From Plotosus lineatus (lineage: Eukaryota; Chordata; Actinopteri; Siluriformes; Plotosidae): a stretch of DNA of 64,000 bases. Where the stretch lies: assembly GCA_024760905.1 (NCBI GenBank), contig CM045735.1:5362161-5426160 (forward strand). The letters run 5' to 3'. The first letter of the stretch is position 1. Each line of letters begins with the position of its first letter. Shown here piece after piece: positions 1-10,570 of this stretch. Both the position numbers and the translations under genes were made by a program. The notes beneath the pieces are model-generated. The model made no database searches, had not been told where the DNA came from, and saw nothing but the letters and a program-made list of their open reading frames with translations.

Positions 1-162
1 TAAATCGGGGTCTTACTCATGATATGATGCCAAACTCAATTTTATTTATTATATATTTATACCTTTGATGCATTTAAATAGCTTTATGTGCAGCTAAATG
101 CTGTGTTTTTTAGATCTCATTAATTGCTGAATTATATTTTGTTTTGTCCATTTAAAAGTTTT
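1..162. other. AT-rich flank, nothing recognised
   Basis: This is AT-rich sequence without an open frame, repeat border or splice-like structure that I can support. It ends at the first copy of a target-site duplication that begins at 163. Confidence 0.5.
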
Positions 163-181
163 ATGTCACAAAAAAGTGAGT

Positions 182-930
182 AGCCGAGGATCGGTCCGAC
201 AGAACCCATGCCTTCGGCTGCCACCCAACTCACATTGCACCCGACCCCTAAAACTCCTCCCACGGGTGGTGGGTCCATGGGAGGCCGGACCCATGTCTCC
301 TTTTCTGGCTAGGCCCCAGCCAGGCTCCATGGGCAGAACCCCGACCACCGGGCGCTCGCCTTCGAGAGCCTCCCCCAAGCCTGGCTCTTGGGGGGGACCC
401 CAGTGACCCGCGTCTGGGCAAGGGAGACCGCTTTGCAAGGCAACGCTCTCAATTTACCAGTCAATCTACATTCCAACCCTCAACTATGGTCACGAGCTTT
501 GGGTAGTGACCGAAAGAACAAGATCGCGGATACAAGCGGCTGAAATGAGCTTCCTTCGCCTGGTGGCGGGCTTCTCCCTTAGAGATAAGGTGAGAAGCTC
601 TACCATCTGTTAAGAGCTCGGAGTAGATCCGCTGCTCCTCCGCATTGAGAGGGGCCAGTTGAGGTGGCTCGGGCATCTGGTCAGAATGCCTCCCGGACGC
701 CTCCCTGGTGTGGTGCTTCGGGCATGTCCAACCGGGAAGAGACCCCGGGGTTGACCTAGAACACGCTGGAGAGACTATGTCTCTCGGCTTGCCTGGGACA
801 GCCTCGGTGTCCCCCCAGAAGAGTTGGAGGAAGTGGCTAGGGAGAGGGACGTCTGGACCTCTTTGCTTAGGTTTCTGTCCCCGCCACCCGACCCTGGACT
901 TAGAGGAAGAACATGAAGATGAGGACGAGG
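182..930 (+). mobile_element. LINE-A copy with inverted 5' segment (twin-priming product)
   Basis: Bases 182-432 are the antisense of the LINE-A 5' leader, also seen in sense at about 15770-16010. Bases 433-930 are the sense 3' end of the same family, encoding the end of the reverse transcriptase ORF (LRWLGHL, then ..VSRLAWDSLG..). A near-perfect direct repeat (ATGTCACAAAAAAGTGAGT) lies at 163-181 and 931-950, one A longer on the right. An inverted 5' piece joined to a sense 3' end between target-site duplications is the classic result of twin priming. The copy is dead. Confidence 0.75.
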
Positions 931-948
931 ATGTCACAAAAAAAGTGA

Positions 949-2190
949 GTGAACTCCTCCCACGCCCGAGATTTTGCATCTGCTACAGCTTCGGCTGAAG
1001 GACGTTTGGCCTGCCGATACCTATCTGCTGCCTCGGGAGTCCCGCAGGCCAGTAAGATCCGATAGGCCTCCTTTCTCAGCTGGACGGTCCCCATCACCAC
1101 AGGTGTCCACCACCGGGTTTGGGAGTTACCGCCACGACAAGCACCGACGACCTTCTGGCCAAAGCTATGGGCTGCTGCCTCATCAATGGAGGCATGAAAC
1201 ATGGCGCATTCGAATTCTGTCACCTGCCTCCTCCGGGACGTGGTTGTAGCTCTGCCGGAAGTGGGAACTCTCGGACAGGAGACTCTGCCAAACGTTGCCA
1301 ACAAACCCTAATTACCTGCCTTGACCTGCCAGGTCTGGAAGGCAGTCTCCCCCACCATTAAAGCTCACCATCATGTGGTGATCAGTTGACAGCTCAGCTC
1401 CCCTCTTCACCTCAGTGTCTAGAACATGCAAATGCAAGTCTGGTGACACGACTACAAAGTCAATCATAAAACTTCGATCTAGGGTGTCCTGGTGCCAAGT
1501 GCACTTATGAGCACCCTTATGTTCGAACATGGTGTGGGTGATAGACAAACTGTGATGAGCACAGAAATCCAACAACACCATTCGGTTTCAGACTGGAGAG
1601 GCTGTACTGACCGATCACACCCTTCCAGGTCACACTCTCGTTGCCCACATGGGCGTTCAAGTCTCCCAAGACAATGAGTGAGTCTCCTGAGGGAGCCTTC
1701 TCCAACACCCTCCCTAAAGACTCCAAGAAGGGTGAGTACTCTGAACTGTCATTTGGTGAATAAGCACAAATAACAGTCAGGACCCGTCCCCTCACCTGAA
1801 GGTGGAGGGAAGCTACCCTTTTGTTGACCGGGGAGAAACCCCAACGTTTGGGCACCGAGACAGGGGGCAACAAGGATGCCCACACCTGCTCGTCGCCTCT
1901 CCACATGAGCAACTCCAGAATGGAAAAAGGTCCAGCCTCTTTCGAGATGGGTGGTTCCAGAGCCCAAGCTATGCATTGAGGTGAGCCGACTATATCTAGT
2001 CATTATCTCTCCACGTGATACACCAGCTCAGGTTCATTTCCCGCCAGAGAGGTGGCGTTCCATGTCCCAAGGATCAGAGTCAGTAACCAAGGATCGATCC
2101 GACAGAACCCATGCCTTCGGCTGCCACCCAATTCACATTGCACCTGACCCCAATAGCCCTTCCCACAAGTAGTGGGTCCATAGCAGGGGC
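949..2190 (-). mobile_element. LINE-A 5' half: leader and APE endonuclease, decayed
   Basis: On the minus strand the 5' leader (about 2190-2040) is followed by an APE-type endonuclease in three frames: 2003-1749, 1912-1517 and 1581-1312. Recognisable motifs are [22 protein letters not shown] and, near the end, STDHHMMV. The following linker (1304-949) ends where the twin-primed copy was inserted. The reverse transcriptase is missing. Loss of the 3' end is unusual for a LINE, so a later deletion or recombination is likely. Confidence 0.75.
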
Positions 2191-2324
2191 CCTGTAAAGT
2201 GTGTTATTAATTATTTTAAAAGCCATGATGGCTAAGTAACGTAATTAATACGTACATCATGAAGTAATATTTATCTGCAGGATGACATAACATAACGACA
2301 ATCCATTCGCTTTCCTAGCAACTT

Positions 2325-2640
2325 TTTATCCTAATTAGGGTCACAGGAAGCATGGTGCCTATCTCAGGTGACATGGTACATCCTGAGCAGCTTGCCAGGG
2401 CATTGCAGGGACAACATGCATACAACCATTCACATTTTCTGTCACACCTCGGGGCAATGTGGTACTGCAGGTCTACCTACTGCACATATTTTTGGAACAC
2501 TGGGGTTCCCAGAGGAAATCAAGGCAAGCGCGAGGAGAACATGCAAAGTCCACATGGCCTGGAAATCAAACCCGGGACCTTCTTGCTGCGGCTAGTGAGT
2601 GAAGTCGATAAAAATCTGTAAAGAGGAGTGGCTGGTACAT
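2325..2640 (-). mobile_element. Degenerate tRNA-headed SINE with L2-like tail
   Basis: Read on the minus strand, a tRNA-like promoter remnant (a CAAGAAGGTCCCGGGTTTGA-like B-box area, about 2565-2590) is followed by a body and the tail motif CCTAATTAGGAT (about 2327-2340). The copy is old and carries many indels. Its left edge is uncertain. Confidence 0.55.
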
Positions 2641-2669
2641 TGAAGTGAGAATGTATGTGTGTAAAATTG

Positions 2670-3005
2670 GTGGTGGTGGTGGTGGTGATGGTGATGATGA
2701 TGATGATGATGATTGATGATGGTGATGATGATGATGGTGATAGTGATGATGATGGTGATGATGATGATGATGATAGTGATGATGATGATGGTGATGATGA
2801 TGATGGTGATGATAATGATAGTGATGATGATGATGATGATGATAGTGATGATGATAGTGATGATGATGATGATGATAGTGATGATGATGATGGTGATGGT
2901 GATGATGATGATGATGATGGTGATGATAATGATAGTGATGATGATGATGATGATGATAGTGATGATAATGATGATGATGATGATGATGGTGATGGTGATA
3001 ATATC
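2670..3005. repeat. GAT/GGT trinucleotide microsatellite
   Basis: About 330 bp of TGATGATGGTGATG-type repeat, with scattered TAG and AAT interruptions. The long Asp-rich, Met-rich and Ser-rich reading frames here come from the repeat, not from genes. LINE-A copies in the window end in GAT-type tails, so such a tail may have seeded it, but no LINE sequence adjoins it. Confidence 0.95.
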
Positions 3006-3109
3006 ACCACCTGAGAATCATGAAGAAAATTTGCAACAAAAAATTGTGAAACTTAAAACTCTTTTTACAAAAAAATAATTTATGGTTCTTCGTACGTGTA
3101 TAAGTGCCG

Positions 3110-3356
3110 TGGGTTACTTTCAGATGACACATCGATATTATTGTAATTATGAAATTGTTTGTTTGCCACGCCAGGTAGTCGCTAGGTAACAGGAGATATT
3201 CCGGATTATAAATGTAGCGCAGACTACGACAGTCACACTGGGCCTGTGGAAAGCCAACAGCTCTTTCAAAGTGGGCTTGAAAGCACGTTTAATTATAAAT
3301 TTCACCCAAACTTTATTGTGAAAAACAAAACTGACTAACCTCTTTATTTTATTCAG
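3110..3356 (+). promoter_or_regulatory. Putative promoter, 5' UTR exon and short leader intron of the first olfactory receptor
   Basis: This stretch aligns with the region before the second receptor. Shared marks are a GACAC element, a homeodomain-type TAATTA (3144-3149) in a similar A/T context, a TATA box (TATAAAT, 3207-3213) and AAAGCACGT. The last is a possible splice donor (GT at 3287). A strong acceptor (TTTTATTCAG) ends at 3356 with a CTGACTAAC branch-like site about 20 nt upstream. Olfactory receptor genes commonly have a noncoding 5' exon before a single coding exon. The donor is the least certain part. Confidence 0.5.
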
Positions 3357-3367
3357 GCTTATAGGAG

Positions 3368-4309
3368 ATGATGAAAAACGGCTCATACAGAAATGAAATT
3401 CTCAGGATTGAAGGATTGCGGATCACAGGTGACTCAGCCTATCCAGTGTTTGTTCTTCTACTCTTGATTTATCTGTTTATTATGATGTCTAACCTGGGTA
3501 TTATCATGATCATAACAATGGACAAAGCTCTTCACAAACCGATGTACTTTCTTTTCTGTAACCTCCCGGTGTGTGATGTGCTCAATGTTACTGTTGTACT
3601 GCCTCAATTACTTCAAGATCTTTTGGTAGAATCTGACCGGTATATCAGTTACACCGCTTGTGTTATTCAAGCCTTTGTGGTTCATACATTCAACACATGT
3701 GCACACACTATATTAATGGTTATGGCATTCGACAGATATGTGGCCATATGTGACCCATTAAGATACCACAACATAATGACCAACCAAATGGTTGTACAGC
3801 TATCAGTGATAGCATGGGTGTCTGCTACTGGACTCATCATGATTATTTTTGCCCCTACCTTAAGACTCTCTCACTGCACTTCAACTATATCAAATATCAT
3901 CTGTGACAATCCTTCTCTGTTTAAACTTTCCTGTGACAGTCTGTTACTAAATCAGATCATTGGATTATTTGTCTCAGTCATATTTTGGATTTTATCAGTA
4001 TCATGTATCAGTCTTACTTATATAAAGATTGCCGATATTTGTCTGAAAAGTAAAAACAGCACAATGAAGGGCAAGGCTATACAGACATGCAGCACTCATC
4101 TGATTGTCTATCTCATTCACTTTACGTCTGGCTGGGCTGTAATCATTCTACACCGCTTCTCAGCTCATCACGTTCTCCGGAATCTGGCCAGTTTGATAAC
4201 TGTTATTATTCCGACAAGCCTCAATCCTGTTATATACGGCCTTCAAACCAAAGAAATAAGACAGAGGTTTGGGCAGATGTTACTGAGAAGGAAAGTGATT
4301 CCAGGATAA
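3368..4309 (+). CDS. Olfactory receptor, class I-like, intact
   Basis: A 313-residue seven-transmembrane GPCR encoded in one exon. It would detect odorants at the ciliary membrane of olfactory neurons and signal through a G protein of the Golf type. Visible marks are an N-terminal glycosylation site (NGS, residues 4-6), LHKPMY at the start of TM2 (55-60), MAFDRYVAIC at the end of TM3 (119-128), extracellular-loop-2 cysteines around 170-189, KAIQTCSTHL before TM6 and LNPVIYG in TM7 (285-291), followed by TKEIRQR. PTSLNPVIYGLQTKEIR resembles tetrapod class I receptors. There are two adjacent ATGs. Alignment with the paralogue, which starts MENGSY, favours the second at 3371. There is no internal stop. 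The ligand cannot be predicted. Confidence 0.93.
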   Translation: MMKNGSYRNEILRIEGLRITGDSAYPVFVLLLLIYLFIMMSNLGIIMIITMDKALHKPMYFLFCNLPVCDVLNVTVVLPQLLQDLLVESDRYISYTACVIQAFVVHTFNTCAHTILMVMAFDRYVAICDPLRYHNIMTNQMVVQLSVIAWVSATGLIMIIFAPTLRLSHCTSTISNIICDNPSLFKLSCDSLLLNQIIGLFVSVIFWILSVSCISLTYIKIADICLKSKNSTMKGKAIQTCSTHLIVYLIHFTSGWAVIILHRFSAHHVLRNLASLITVIIPTSLNPVIYGLQTKEIRQRFGQMLLRRKVIPG

Positions 4310-4339
4310 GGCTCTCACATCATACTTCTCGCTATCAAG

Positions 4340-4760
4340 TCTTGTTGGTAACAATCTGTCTCTACTTAAACATTCCTCTGAAAATCAAATTATTCGGTTA
4401 TTTACCTCAATCATAATTTGGACAATTTTGAGGTCATGTATCAGTTTCATTTATATAAAGATTGCACAAGTTTGTTGAAAAAATAAAAACAGCAGACTGA
4501 AGCGCAAGACTAAAAATATTCAGCACCCATGTGATTACATACCTCATTTTCTTTGGATGTGGATTAATATGGATATATATATATCTATGCTTCTCATCTC
4601 ATGAGGAACTTCGAAATCTGGCTCGTCTCATAATGTAAATTACGTCTACAAGTCTCAACACAGTTATATACAACCTTCAGACCAAATAAATCAGACAGTG
4701 GTTTGAGCAGATTTTGAATAAATACATTTTTTGTATGAAATGTGAATTCAGTGTTGTACA
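4340..4760 (+). pseudogene. Olfactory receptor pseudogene, 3' fragment only
   Basis: DNA right after the first receptor aligns with the last third of both intact genes. It has the ECL2 to TM5 region (about 4344-4440), the TATAAAGATTG block, CAGCACCCATGTGATTACATACCTCATT before TM6 (in degenerate form), the TM6 stretch CTTTGGATGTGGA, then CGAAATCTGG and a TM7 segment ending in ATCAGACAG. Frameshifts and stops break it. The downstream GAATAAATACA and the following bases match the 3' UTR of the second receptor (10576 on), so this copy is closer to that gene. Everything upstream of TM5 is gone. Confidence 0.8.
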
Positions 4761-4789
4761 ATAAAAATATGCAGTGACTTATCAAAAGT

Positions 4790-4842
4790 AATAGATAGTG
4801 TATATGCATATGTGTATATATATATACACACACACACACACA
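4790..4842. repeat. TA/CA dinucleotide microsatellite
   Basis: TATATG/TATATATA followed by a CA run. A small simple repeat in the receptor intergenic region. Confidence 0.85.
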
Positions 4843-5018
4843 ACTCTGCTTGACAGTCTGAAGACACCTGCCAGAGGGCTCAGGTCAACTCGAGAGAGAG
4901 AGAGACGCTGTTGATTTGTGTTTCTTTGCTGTTGAATCGTACAGTCACTGCGATGACTGTAGCAGGAGGAAACTTGAGCTTTTGTGCAGCCCAACCCTTA
5001 CTTAGTCATCCCTTAGAC

Positions 5019-5211
5019 CAGGGGTGTTCAATCCTGCTCCTGGAGATCTACCTTCCAGATGACTTCATTTCCAACCCTAATGTGGCCCATGTGACATGTA
5101 ACACCCAGTCAGATCTTCATGAGGTGATTGGATGGTTAGGTGGGCGTGATTAGGGTTGGAGCGAATGTCTTCTGGAAGGTAGATCTCCAGGAGCAGGATT
5201 GAGCACCCCTG
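5019..5211. mobile_element. hAT-type foldback MITE with perfect 8-bp TSD
   Basis: A 193-bp element whose arms (5019-5080 and 5150-5211) are inverted copies, starting CAGGGGTGTTCAATCCTGCT and ending with its complement. It is flanked by identical CCTTAGAC at 5011-5018 and 5212-5219. CAGGGGT termini and an 8-bp duplication are typical of hAT transposons. It has no coding capacity, so it must have been moved by a hAT transposase supplied elsewhere. The clean duplication suggests a fairly recent insertion. Confidence 0.9.
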
Positions 5212-5219
5212 CCTTAGAC

Positions 5220-5705
5220 TGACCCACGATACGCCCTCCTTGAACATCAGACGACTCTTTTGTTCCTGGTGTTTTACAACAATAAAAGAATTCATGTACT
5301 GTATGAGTAAAACATGTAGAAAGTGACCATAATAATAATAATAATAATGACACAATAAGATTAATCAAATAAGTTTCACAGATAAAATTCTGTAATTAGG
5401 GCGTCCATTTACTTTTGATATGTCTCAGTGGAGCACAGAGACAAGTGGACATTGTAGAAGAGATCCATGAATGAATACAAAGGTATGAATCAGAAAATAT
5501 GTTGTAAAATGAAGTATTATTTTATCCCCATTTTCTCTACCGGTTTGAACCAGATATGATGTTTTCATATTTTTACGACATTTATCTTTAGTATCTTTAT
5601 CTTAATGAGCTGTGCTGTATAATCACATAATATAAATTAATTTCCAAAGAAAGAGAGGAGAAAGAAAGAATCATGGAGAAATGTGACATTATAACTTATA
5701 ATGCA
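5220..5705. other. Intergenic sequence without recognised gene
   Basis: AT-rich spacer with a short ATA microsatellite around 5326-5348. Stops occur in all frames, and I see no exon, RNA gene or transposon end. Confidence 0.5.
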
Positions 5706-8700
5706 ACCGTGAGGATGGGCACAAACAAGTGTCCGTCCTCACGCCGGTCCCAAGCCCGGATAAATGCAAAGGGTTGCGACAGGAAGGGCATCCGGCGTAA
5801 AACTTTTGCCAAAATACACTATGCAAACTGCCAATATTAATTTCATACCGGATTGGTCGAGGCCCGGGTTAGCAACGACTGCCATCAGTGCTGTTAACCA
5901 ACAGGGTGCTGGTGGAAATTGGACTACTGTTGGTCAAAGAAGGAGAGGCCGAAGAAGGAGAGGTGGGAGGCGTGTCCATAGGTGGCGAGAGAAGAGGATG
6001 AGTCTTCTGCATGAGTCTAGGACTGAGAGTAGGGACTTTGAATGTTGGAACTATGAAAGGAAAAGGTAGAGAGCCGGCTGACATGATGCAGAGGAGGAAT
6101 GTGGACATACTGTGTGTTCAGGAGACCAGGTGGAAAGGTAGCAAGGCTAGAAGCTTAGGAGCAGGGTTTAAGCTGTTTTATCATGGTGTGGATGGGAAGA
6201 GAAATGGAGTAGGAGTCATCTTGAAGGAGGAGTTTGTCAAGAATGTTCTAGAAGTGAAAAGAATGTCAGACAGAGTAATGAGTCTCAAGTTAGAAATTGA
6301 AGGTGTAATGCTCAATGTTGTTAGTGCTTATGCCGCACAGGCAGGATGTGAGCTAGAAGAGAAGGAGAGATTCTGAAGTGAGTTAGATGAAGTGATGCAG
6401 AGTACCCCCAGAGGTGAAAGAGTGGTCATTGGTGCAGACTTCAATGGACATGTTGGTGCAGGCAACAGAGGGGACAAGAAAGTGATAGGCAGGTTTGGTA
6501 TCCAGGACAGGAACACAGAAGGACAGATATTGATAGATTTTGCAAAAAGGATGAAAATGGCTGTGGTGAATACTTTCTTCCAGACGAGACAGCAGCATTG
6601 GGTGACTTTTAAAAGTGAAGGTAGGAGCACACAGGTAGACTACATCTTGTGTAGGCGATGTAATTTGAAGGACGTCAGTGACTGCAAAGTAGTAGTGGGT
6701 GAAAGTGTTGCCAAACAGCATAGGATGGTGGTGTGCAGGATGATACTCATGGTGAGAAAGGTTCATCAGTTCAATTCATTTTCTGTACCCGCTTAATCCT
6801 AGTTTGGGTCGTGGGGAGGCTGGTGCCCATCCCGGCCAACTTCGGGCGAGGGCAGAGTACACCTTGGACAGCTCGCCAGGTCATCGCAGGGCGGAAACAC
6901 GCTGACGGCTTTGCAGCTACTCTTGTCAAAAGTCAGCAATCGTTCTTTTTCGTGCCTCACACCATAGACAGTGGGAGACATGGCCGGCCTTTGATAACCC
7001 AGTGAGCTGCACTGGGGAGTACAGTGACAACCTTGTGGAGAGTGGGACTCGAACCCCCAACCTTTGGATCAGCGATCCAGTGCCCTATACCACTATACCA
7101 TCACTGCCCTGGTGAGAAAGGTGAAGAAGGCAAAGGCAGAGCAGAAGACAAAGTGGTGGAAGCTGAAAAAGGAAGAGTGTCGTGTTGTCTTCAAGGAGGA
7201 GTTGAAACAGGCTTTGGTTGGTCAGGAAGTGCTGCCAGATGAGTGGACAACTACAGCTAATGTGATCAGGGAGACATGTAGGAGAGTTCTTGGTGTATCC
7301 TCTGGAAGGACAGTAGATAAGGAGACTTGGTGGTGGAATGAGGAAGTGCAGGAGTGTGTACAAAGGAAGAGGTTAGCTAAGAAGAAGTGGGACATTGAGA
7401 GGACCGAAGAGAGTAAACAGGAGAACAGGGAGACTAAGCGTAAGGTGAAGGTGGCGGTGTCAAAGGCCAAACAGAGGGTGTATGATGACTTGTATGCTAG
7501 GCTGGACAATAAGGAAGGAGAAAATTATTTATACAGGTTGGCACAGCAGAGAAATAGAGATGGGAAGAACATGCAGCAAGTTAGAGTGATGAAGGACAGA
7601 GTGGGAAACGTATTGACTGATGACAGAAGTGTGCTGGGAAGATGGAAAGAGTACTTTATAGAGCTGATGAATGAGGAAAATGAGAGAGAGAAAAAGAATA
7701 GAAGAGGTGACTGTTGAGGACCCGGAAGTAGCAAAGATTAGTAAGGGTGAAGTGAGGAGGGAATTGAAGAGGATGAAGAGTGGAAAGGCAGTTGGTCCTG
7801 ATGATATACCGGTGGAGGTATGGAAGGGTCTAGGAGAGGTAGCATTAGATTTTCTAACAAGAAGATTCAACAAGGTCTTAGAGAGTGAGCAGATGCAGGA
7901 GGAATGAAGGAGAAGTGTGCTTGTGCCCGTTTTTAACAACAAGGGAGACGTGCAGAGTTGTGGCAACTACAGAGGGATAAAGTTGATGAGCCATATGATG
8001 ACGCTATGGGAAAGAATAGTGGAAGCTAGACTAAGGGCAGAGGTCAGCATTTGAGAACAACAGTTTGGTTTTATGCCAAGAAAGAGCACCAAAGATGAAG
8101 TGTTTGCTTTGAGGATGTTAATAGAGAAGTACAGAGAAGGCCAAAGGGAGCTGCATTGTGCCTTTGTGGATCTGGAGAAAGCATATGACAGGGTGCCGAG
8201 AGAGGAGCTGTGGTATTGCATGACGAAGTCTGGAGTGGCAGATAAGTATGTTAGAGTGGTGCAGGATATGTATGAGAGATGTAAGACAGGGGTGAGGTGT
8301 GCTGTAGGTGTGACAGACGAGTTCAAGGTGGAGGTGGGACTGCATCAAGGGTCAGCTCTCAGCCCCTTCTTGTTTGCTATGGTGATGGACAGGATGACAG
8401 ACGAGGTTAGACAAGATTCCCCATGGACTACGATGTTTGTAGATGATATTGTGATCTGTAGTGAGAGCAGAGGCCAAGTGGAGGAAAATCCAGAGAGGTG
8501 AAGGTATGCTCTGGAAAGGAGAGGAATGAAGGTTAGCCTCAGTAAGTCAGAATACATGTGTGTGAACGACAAGGACCCAAGAGGAACGGTGAGGTTACAG
8601 GGAGCAGAGATAAAGAAGGTGGAGGATTTTAAGTACTTAGGCTCAACAATCCAGAGCAATGGAGAGTGTGGAAAAGAGGTGAAGAAGCGTGTACAGGCAG

Positions 8701-9214
8701 GTTGGAATGGTTGGAGAAAAGTGTCCGATGTGATGTGTGATAGGAGAGGATCGGCGAAAACAAAAGGAAACGTGGAAAAGACGGTGTTGAGGCCAGCGAT
8801 GTTGTATGGTTTCGAAACAGTGGCGCTGAGGAAAAGACAGGAGGCAGAGCTGGAGTTAGCAGAGATGGAATGTTGAGGTTCTCTTTGGGAGTAACGAGGA
8901 TGGATAGGATCAGGAATGAGTACATCAGAGGGACAGCACATGTAAGACTTTTTGGAGACAAAGTCAGAAAGGCTAGATTGAGATGGTTTGGACATGTACA
9001 GAGGATGGATAGTGAATATACTGGTAGTAGGATGCTGAGGTTGGAACTGCCAGGCAGAAGGCCTAGAGGAAGACCAAAGAGAAGATTTATGGATGTGGTG
9101 AAGGAGGACATGAAGGTAGTTGGTGTAAGAGAAGAAGATGCGGAGGATAGGGTGAGATGGAGGCAGATGATTCGCTGTGGCGACCCCTGAAGGGAACAGC
9201 CGGAAGGAAAAGAA
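5706..9214 (+). mobile_element. RTE-type LINE, near full length, inactive (copy 1)
   Basis: A leader (CACGCCGGTCCCAAGCCCGG, about 5740) precedes an ORF with APE endonuclease ([26 protein letters not shown]) and reverse transcriptase ([50 protein letters not shown]), then a C-terminal region ([23 protein letters not shown]) and the tail ATGATTCGCTGTGGCGACCC. It is broken by stops near 6376, 7906, 8052 and 8500 and by frameshifts near 7700 and 8870. A SINE also splits the endonuclease end at 6763-7109. I found no clear target-site duplication, which fits an older insertion than copy 2 (40982-44125). Confidence 0.88.
6763..7109 (-). mobile_element. tRNA-headed SINE with L2-like tail, nested in the RTE
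   Basis: On the minus strand it starts GGGCAGTGATGGTATAGTGG (A-box-like), with a B box GGTTCGAGTCCC-like motif at about 7047-7060. The shared body follows and it ends in CTAGGATTAAGCGG. It is bounded by a perfect 13-bp duplication, TGGTGAGAAAGGT, at 6750-6762 and 7110-7122. The other RTE copy has the uninterrupted sequence (42010-42030), so this is a clean filled-versus-empty site. Confidence 0.93.
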
Positions 9215-9349
9215 GATCATCATTTTGAAAATCACAGAAAAAATCTAACATTAATACTTAAATTTTTATTCAGACAGTTCAATGCCATGTGATAAGATTT
9301 GTTTGTGTATGAGCCCCCTGTGGAACTTTCCGACAGTAATATTATTAGA

Positions 9350-9617
9350 CTTGTTTTTTAATCTCATGTGACACTTTGTTATTATTATAATTATCAAATT
9401 ATTTGGTTGTCATGTCAGAAAGTCTCCAGGAAACCGAAAACATTGTGGATTATAAAAGTTGCACAGGCCCCAACAGTGACCCACTCTTCTTCCCAGATGA
9501 GATATAAAGCACGTATCATTTAAGGTGGGGCATATCACAGCTGTTCACAGAATCATGTTCTCCTGCACTCAAACTGATTAAGACTGATGAAGTTCTACAG
9601 ATGTTTGTTTTGTACAG
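9350..9617 (+). promoter_or_regulatory. Putative promoter and leader intron of the second olfactory receptor
   Basis: It contains a TAATTA homeodomain-type site (9388-9393), an O/E (EBF)-like stretch TCTCCAGGAAA (about 9423-9433) and a strong TATA box TATAAAA (9451-9457), in the same order and spacing as before the first receptor. AAAGCACGTATC may hold a donor (GT at 9513), and TTTTGTACAG ends at 9617 as acceptor just before the ATG. Homeodomain plus O/E sites are known features of olfactory receptor promoters. Their assignment here is by eye. Confidence 0.5.
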
Positions 9618-9631
9618 GATTGTAGGAAACG

Positions 9632-10570
9632 ATGGAAAACGGATCCTACAGAAATGAAATTCTCAGGATTGAAGGATTGCGGATCACGGGTCATTCTGTT
9701 TATCCGGTGTTTATTCTTCTTATTCTGATCTATCTGTTCATTATGGTAACTAATGTGGGTATTGTCATGATGATAAAAATGGAGAAAACTCTTCACAAAC
9801 CGATGTACCTTCTCTTCTGTAACCTCCTTTTATGTGATGTACTCAATGCTACTGTTATAATGCCTCAAATACTGAAAGACCTTTTGGTAGAATCTGACCG
9901 GTATATCAGTTATACCGCTTGTGTAATTCAGGCTTTTGGGGTTCACATATTCAATGCAAGTACACATACTATATTAATGGCCATGGCTTTCGACAGATAT
10001 GTGGCCATATGCGACCCGTTACGATACCACAACATAATGACTAATCAAATTGTTGTAAAGCTATCAGTGATAGCATGGGTGTCTGCTACTGTTCTAGTGA
10101 TGATTATACTTGCCCCCACTTTAAGACTCTCTCACTGTACTTCAACTATATCAAATCTCATCTGTGACAATCCTTCTCTGTTTAAACTTTCCTGTGAGAA
10201 TCTATTTCTGAATAAGATCATTGGTGCATTTACTGCAGCCGTGCTTTGGATCTCATCAGTATCATGCATCAGTCTTACTTATATAAAGATTTCACTTTTT
10301 TTTTTTAAGAATAAAAGCAGAACAATGAAGAGCAAGGCTGTAAAAACATGCAGCACCCATCTGATTGCGTACCTCATTCTCTTTGGATGTGGATGCAGTC
10401 TACTTATTTTGAACCGTTTCTCATCTCATGTGCAACTTCGAAATCTGGTCGGTATCATAAATAAGATTATTCCTACAAGCCTCAACCCAGTTATCTACGG
10501 CCTTCAAACCAAAGAAATCAGACAGAGGATTGAGCTGATGTTCCGGAGAAGGAAAGTGATCCCGGGATAA
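9632..10570 (+). CDS. Olfactory receptor, class I-like, intact (paralogue)
   Basis: A 312-residue single-exon odorant receptor, clearly a tandem paralogue of the one at 3368. It has the same NGS glycosylation site at the N terminus, MAFDRYVAIC at residues 118-127, RLSHCTSTIS in extracellular loop 2, KAVKTCSTHL before TM6 and LNPVIYG in TM7 with TKEIRQR after it. Differences concentrate in TM5 and TM6 and in the third intracellular loop, where a run of T gives FFFF. The start at 9632 gives MENGSY, aligned with the second Met of the paralogue. A polyadenylation signal (AATAAA) follows at about 10576. The frame is open throughout, so it is probably functional. Confidence 0.93.
   Translation: MENGSYRNEILRIEGLRITGHSVYPVFILLILIYLFIMVTNVGIVMMIKMEKTLHKPMYLLFCNLLLCDVLNATVIMPQILKDLLVESDRYISYTACVIQAFGVHIFNASTHTILMAMAFDRYVAICDPLRYHNIMTNQIVVKLSVIAWVSATVLVMIILAPTLRLSHCTSTISNLICDNPSLFKLSCENLFLNKIIGAFTAAVLWISSVSCISLTYIKISLFFFKNKSRTMKSKAVKTCSTHLIAYLILFGCGCSLLILNRFSSHVQLRNLVGIINKIIPTSLNPVIYGLQTKEIRQRIELMFRRRKVIPG

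Noticed and set aside
2519..3078. Long Asp-, Met- and Ser-rich open frames on both strands
   Set aside because: They are translations of a GAT/GGT microsatellite and exist in several frames at once.
8345..9235. 296-codon minus-strand open frame
   Set aside because: It is antisense to the C-terminal half of the RTE reverse transcriptase frame and has no recognisable domain.
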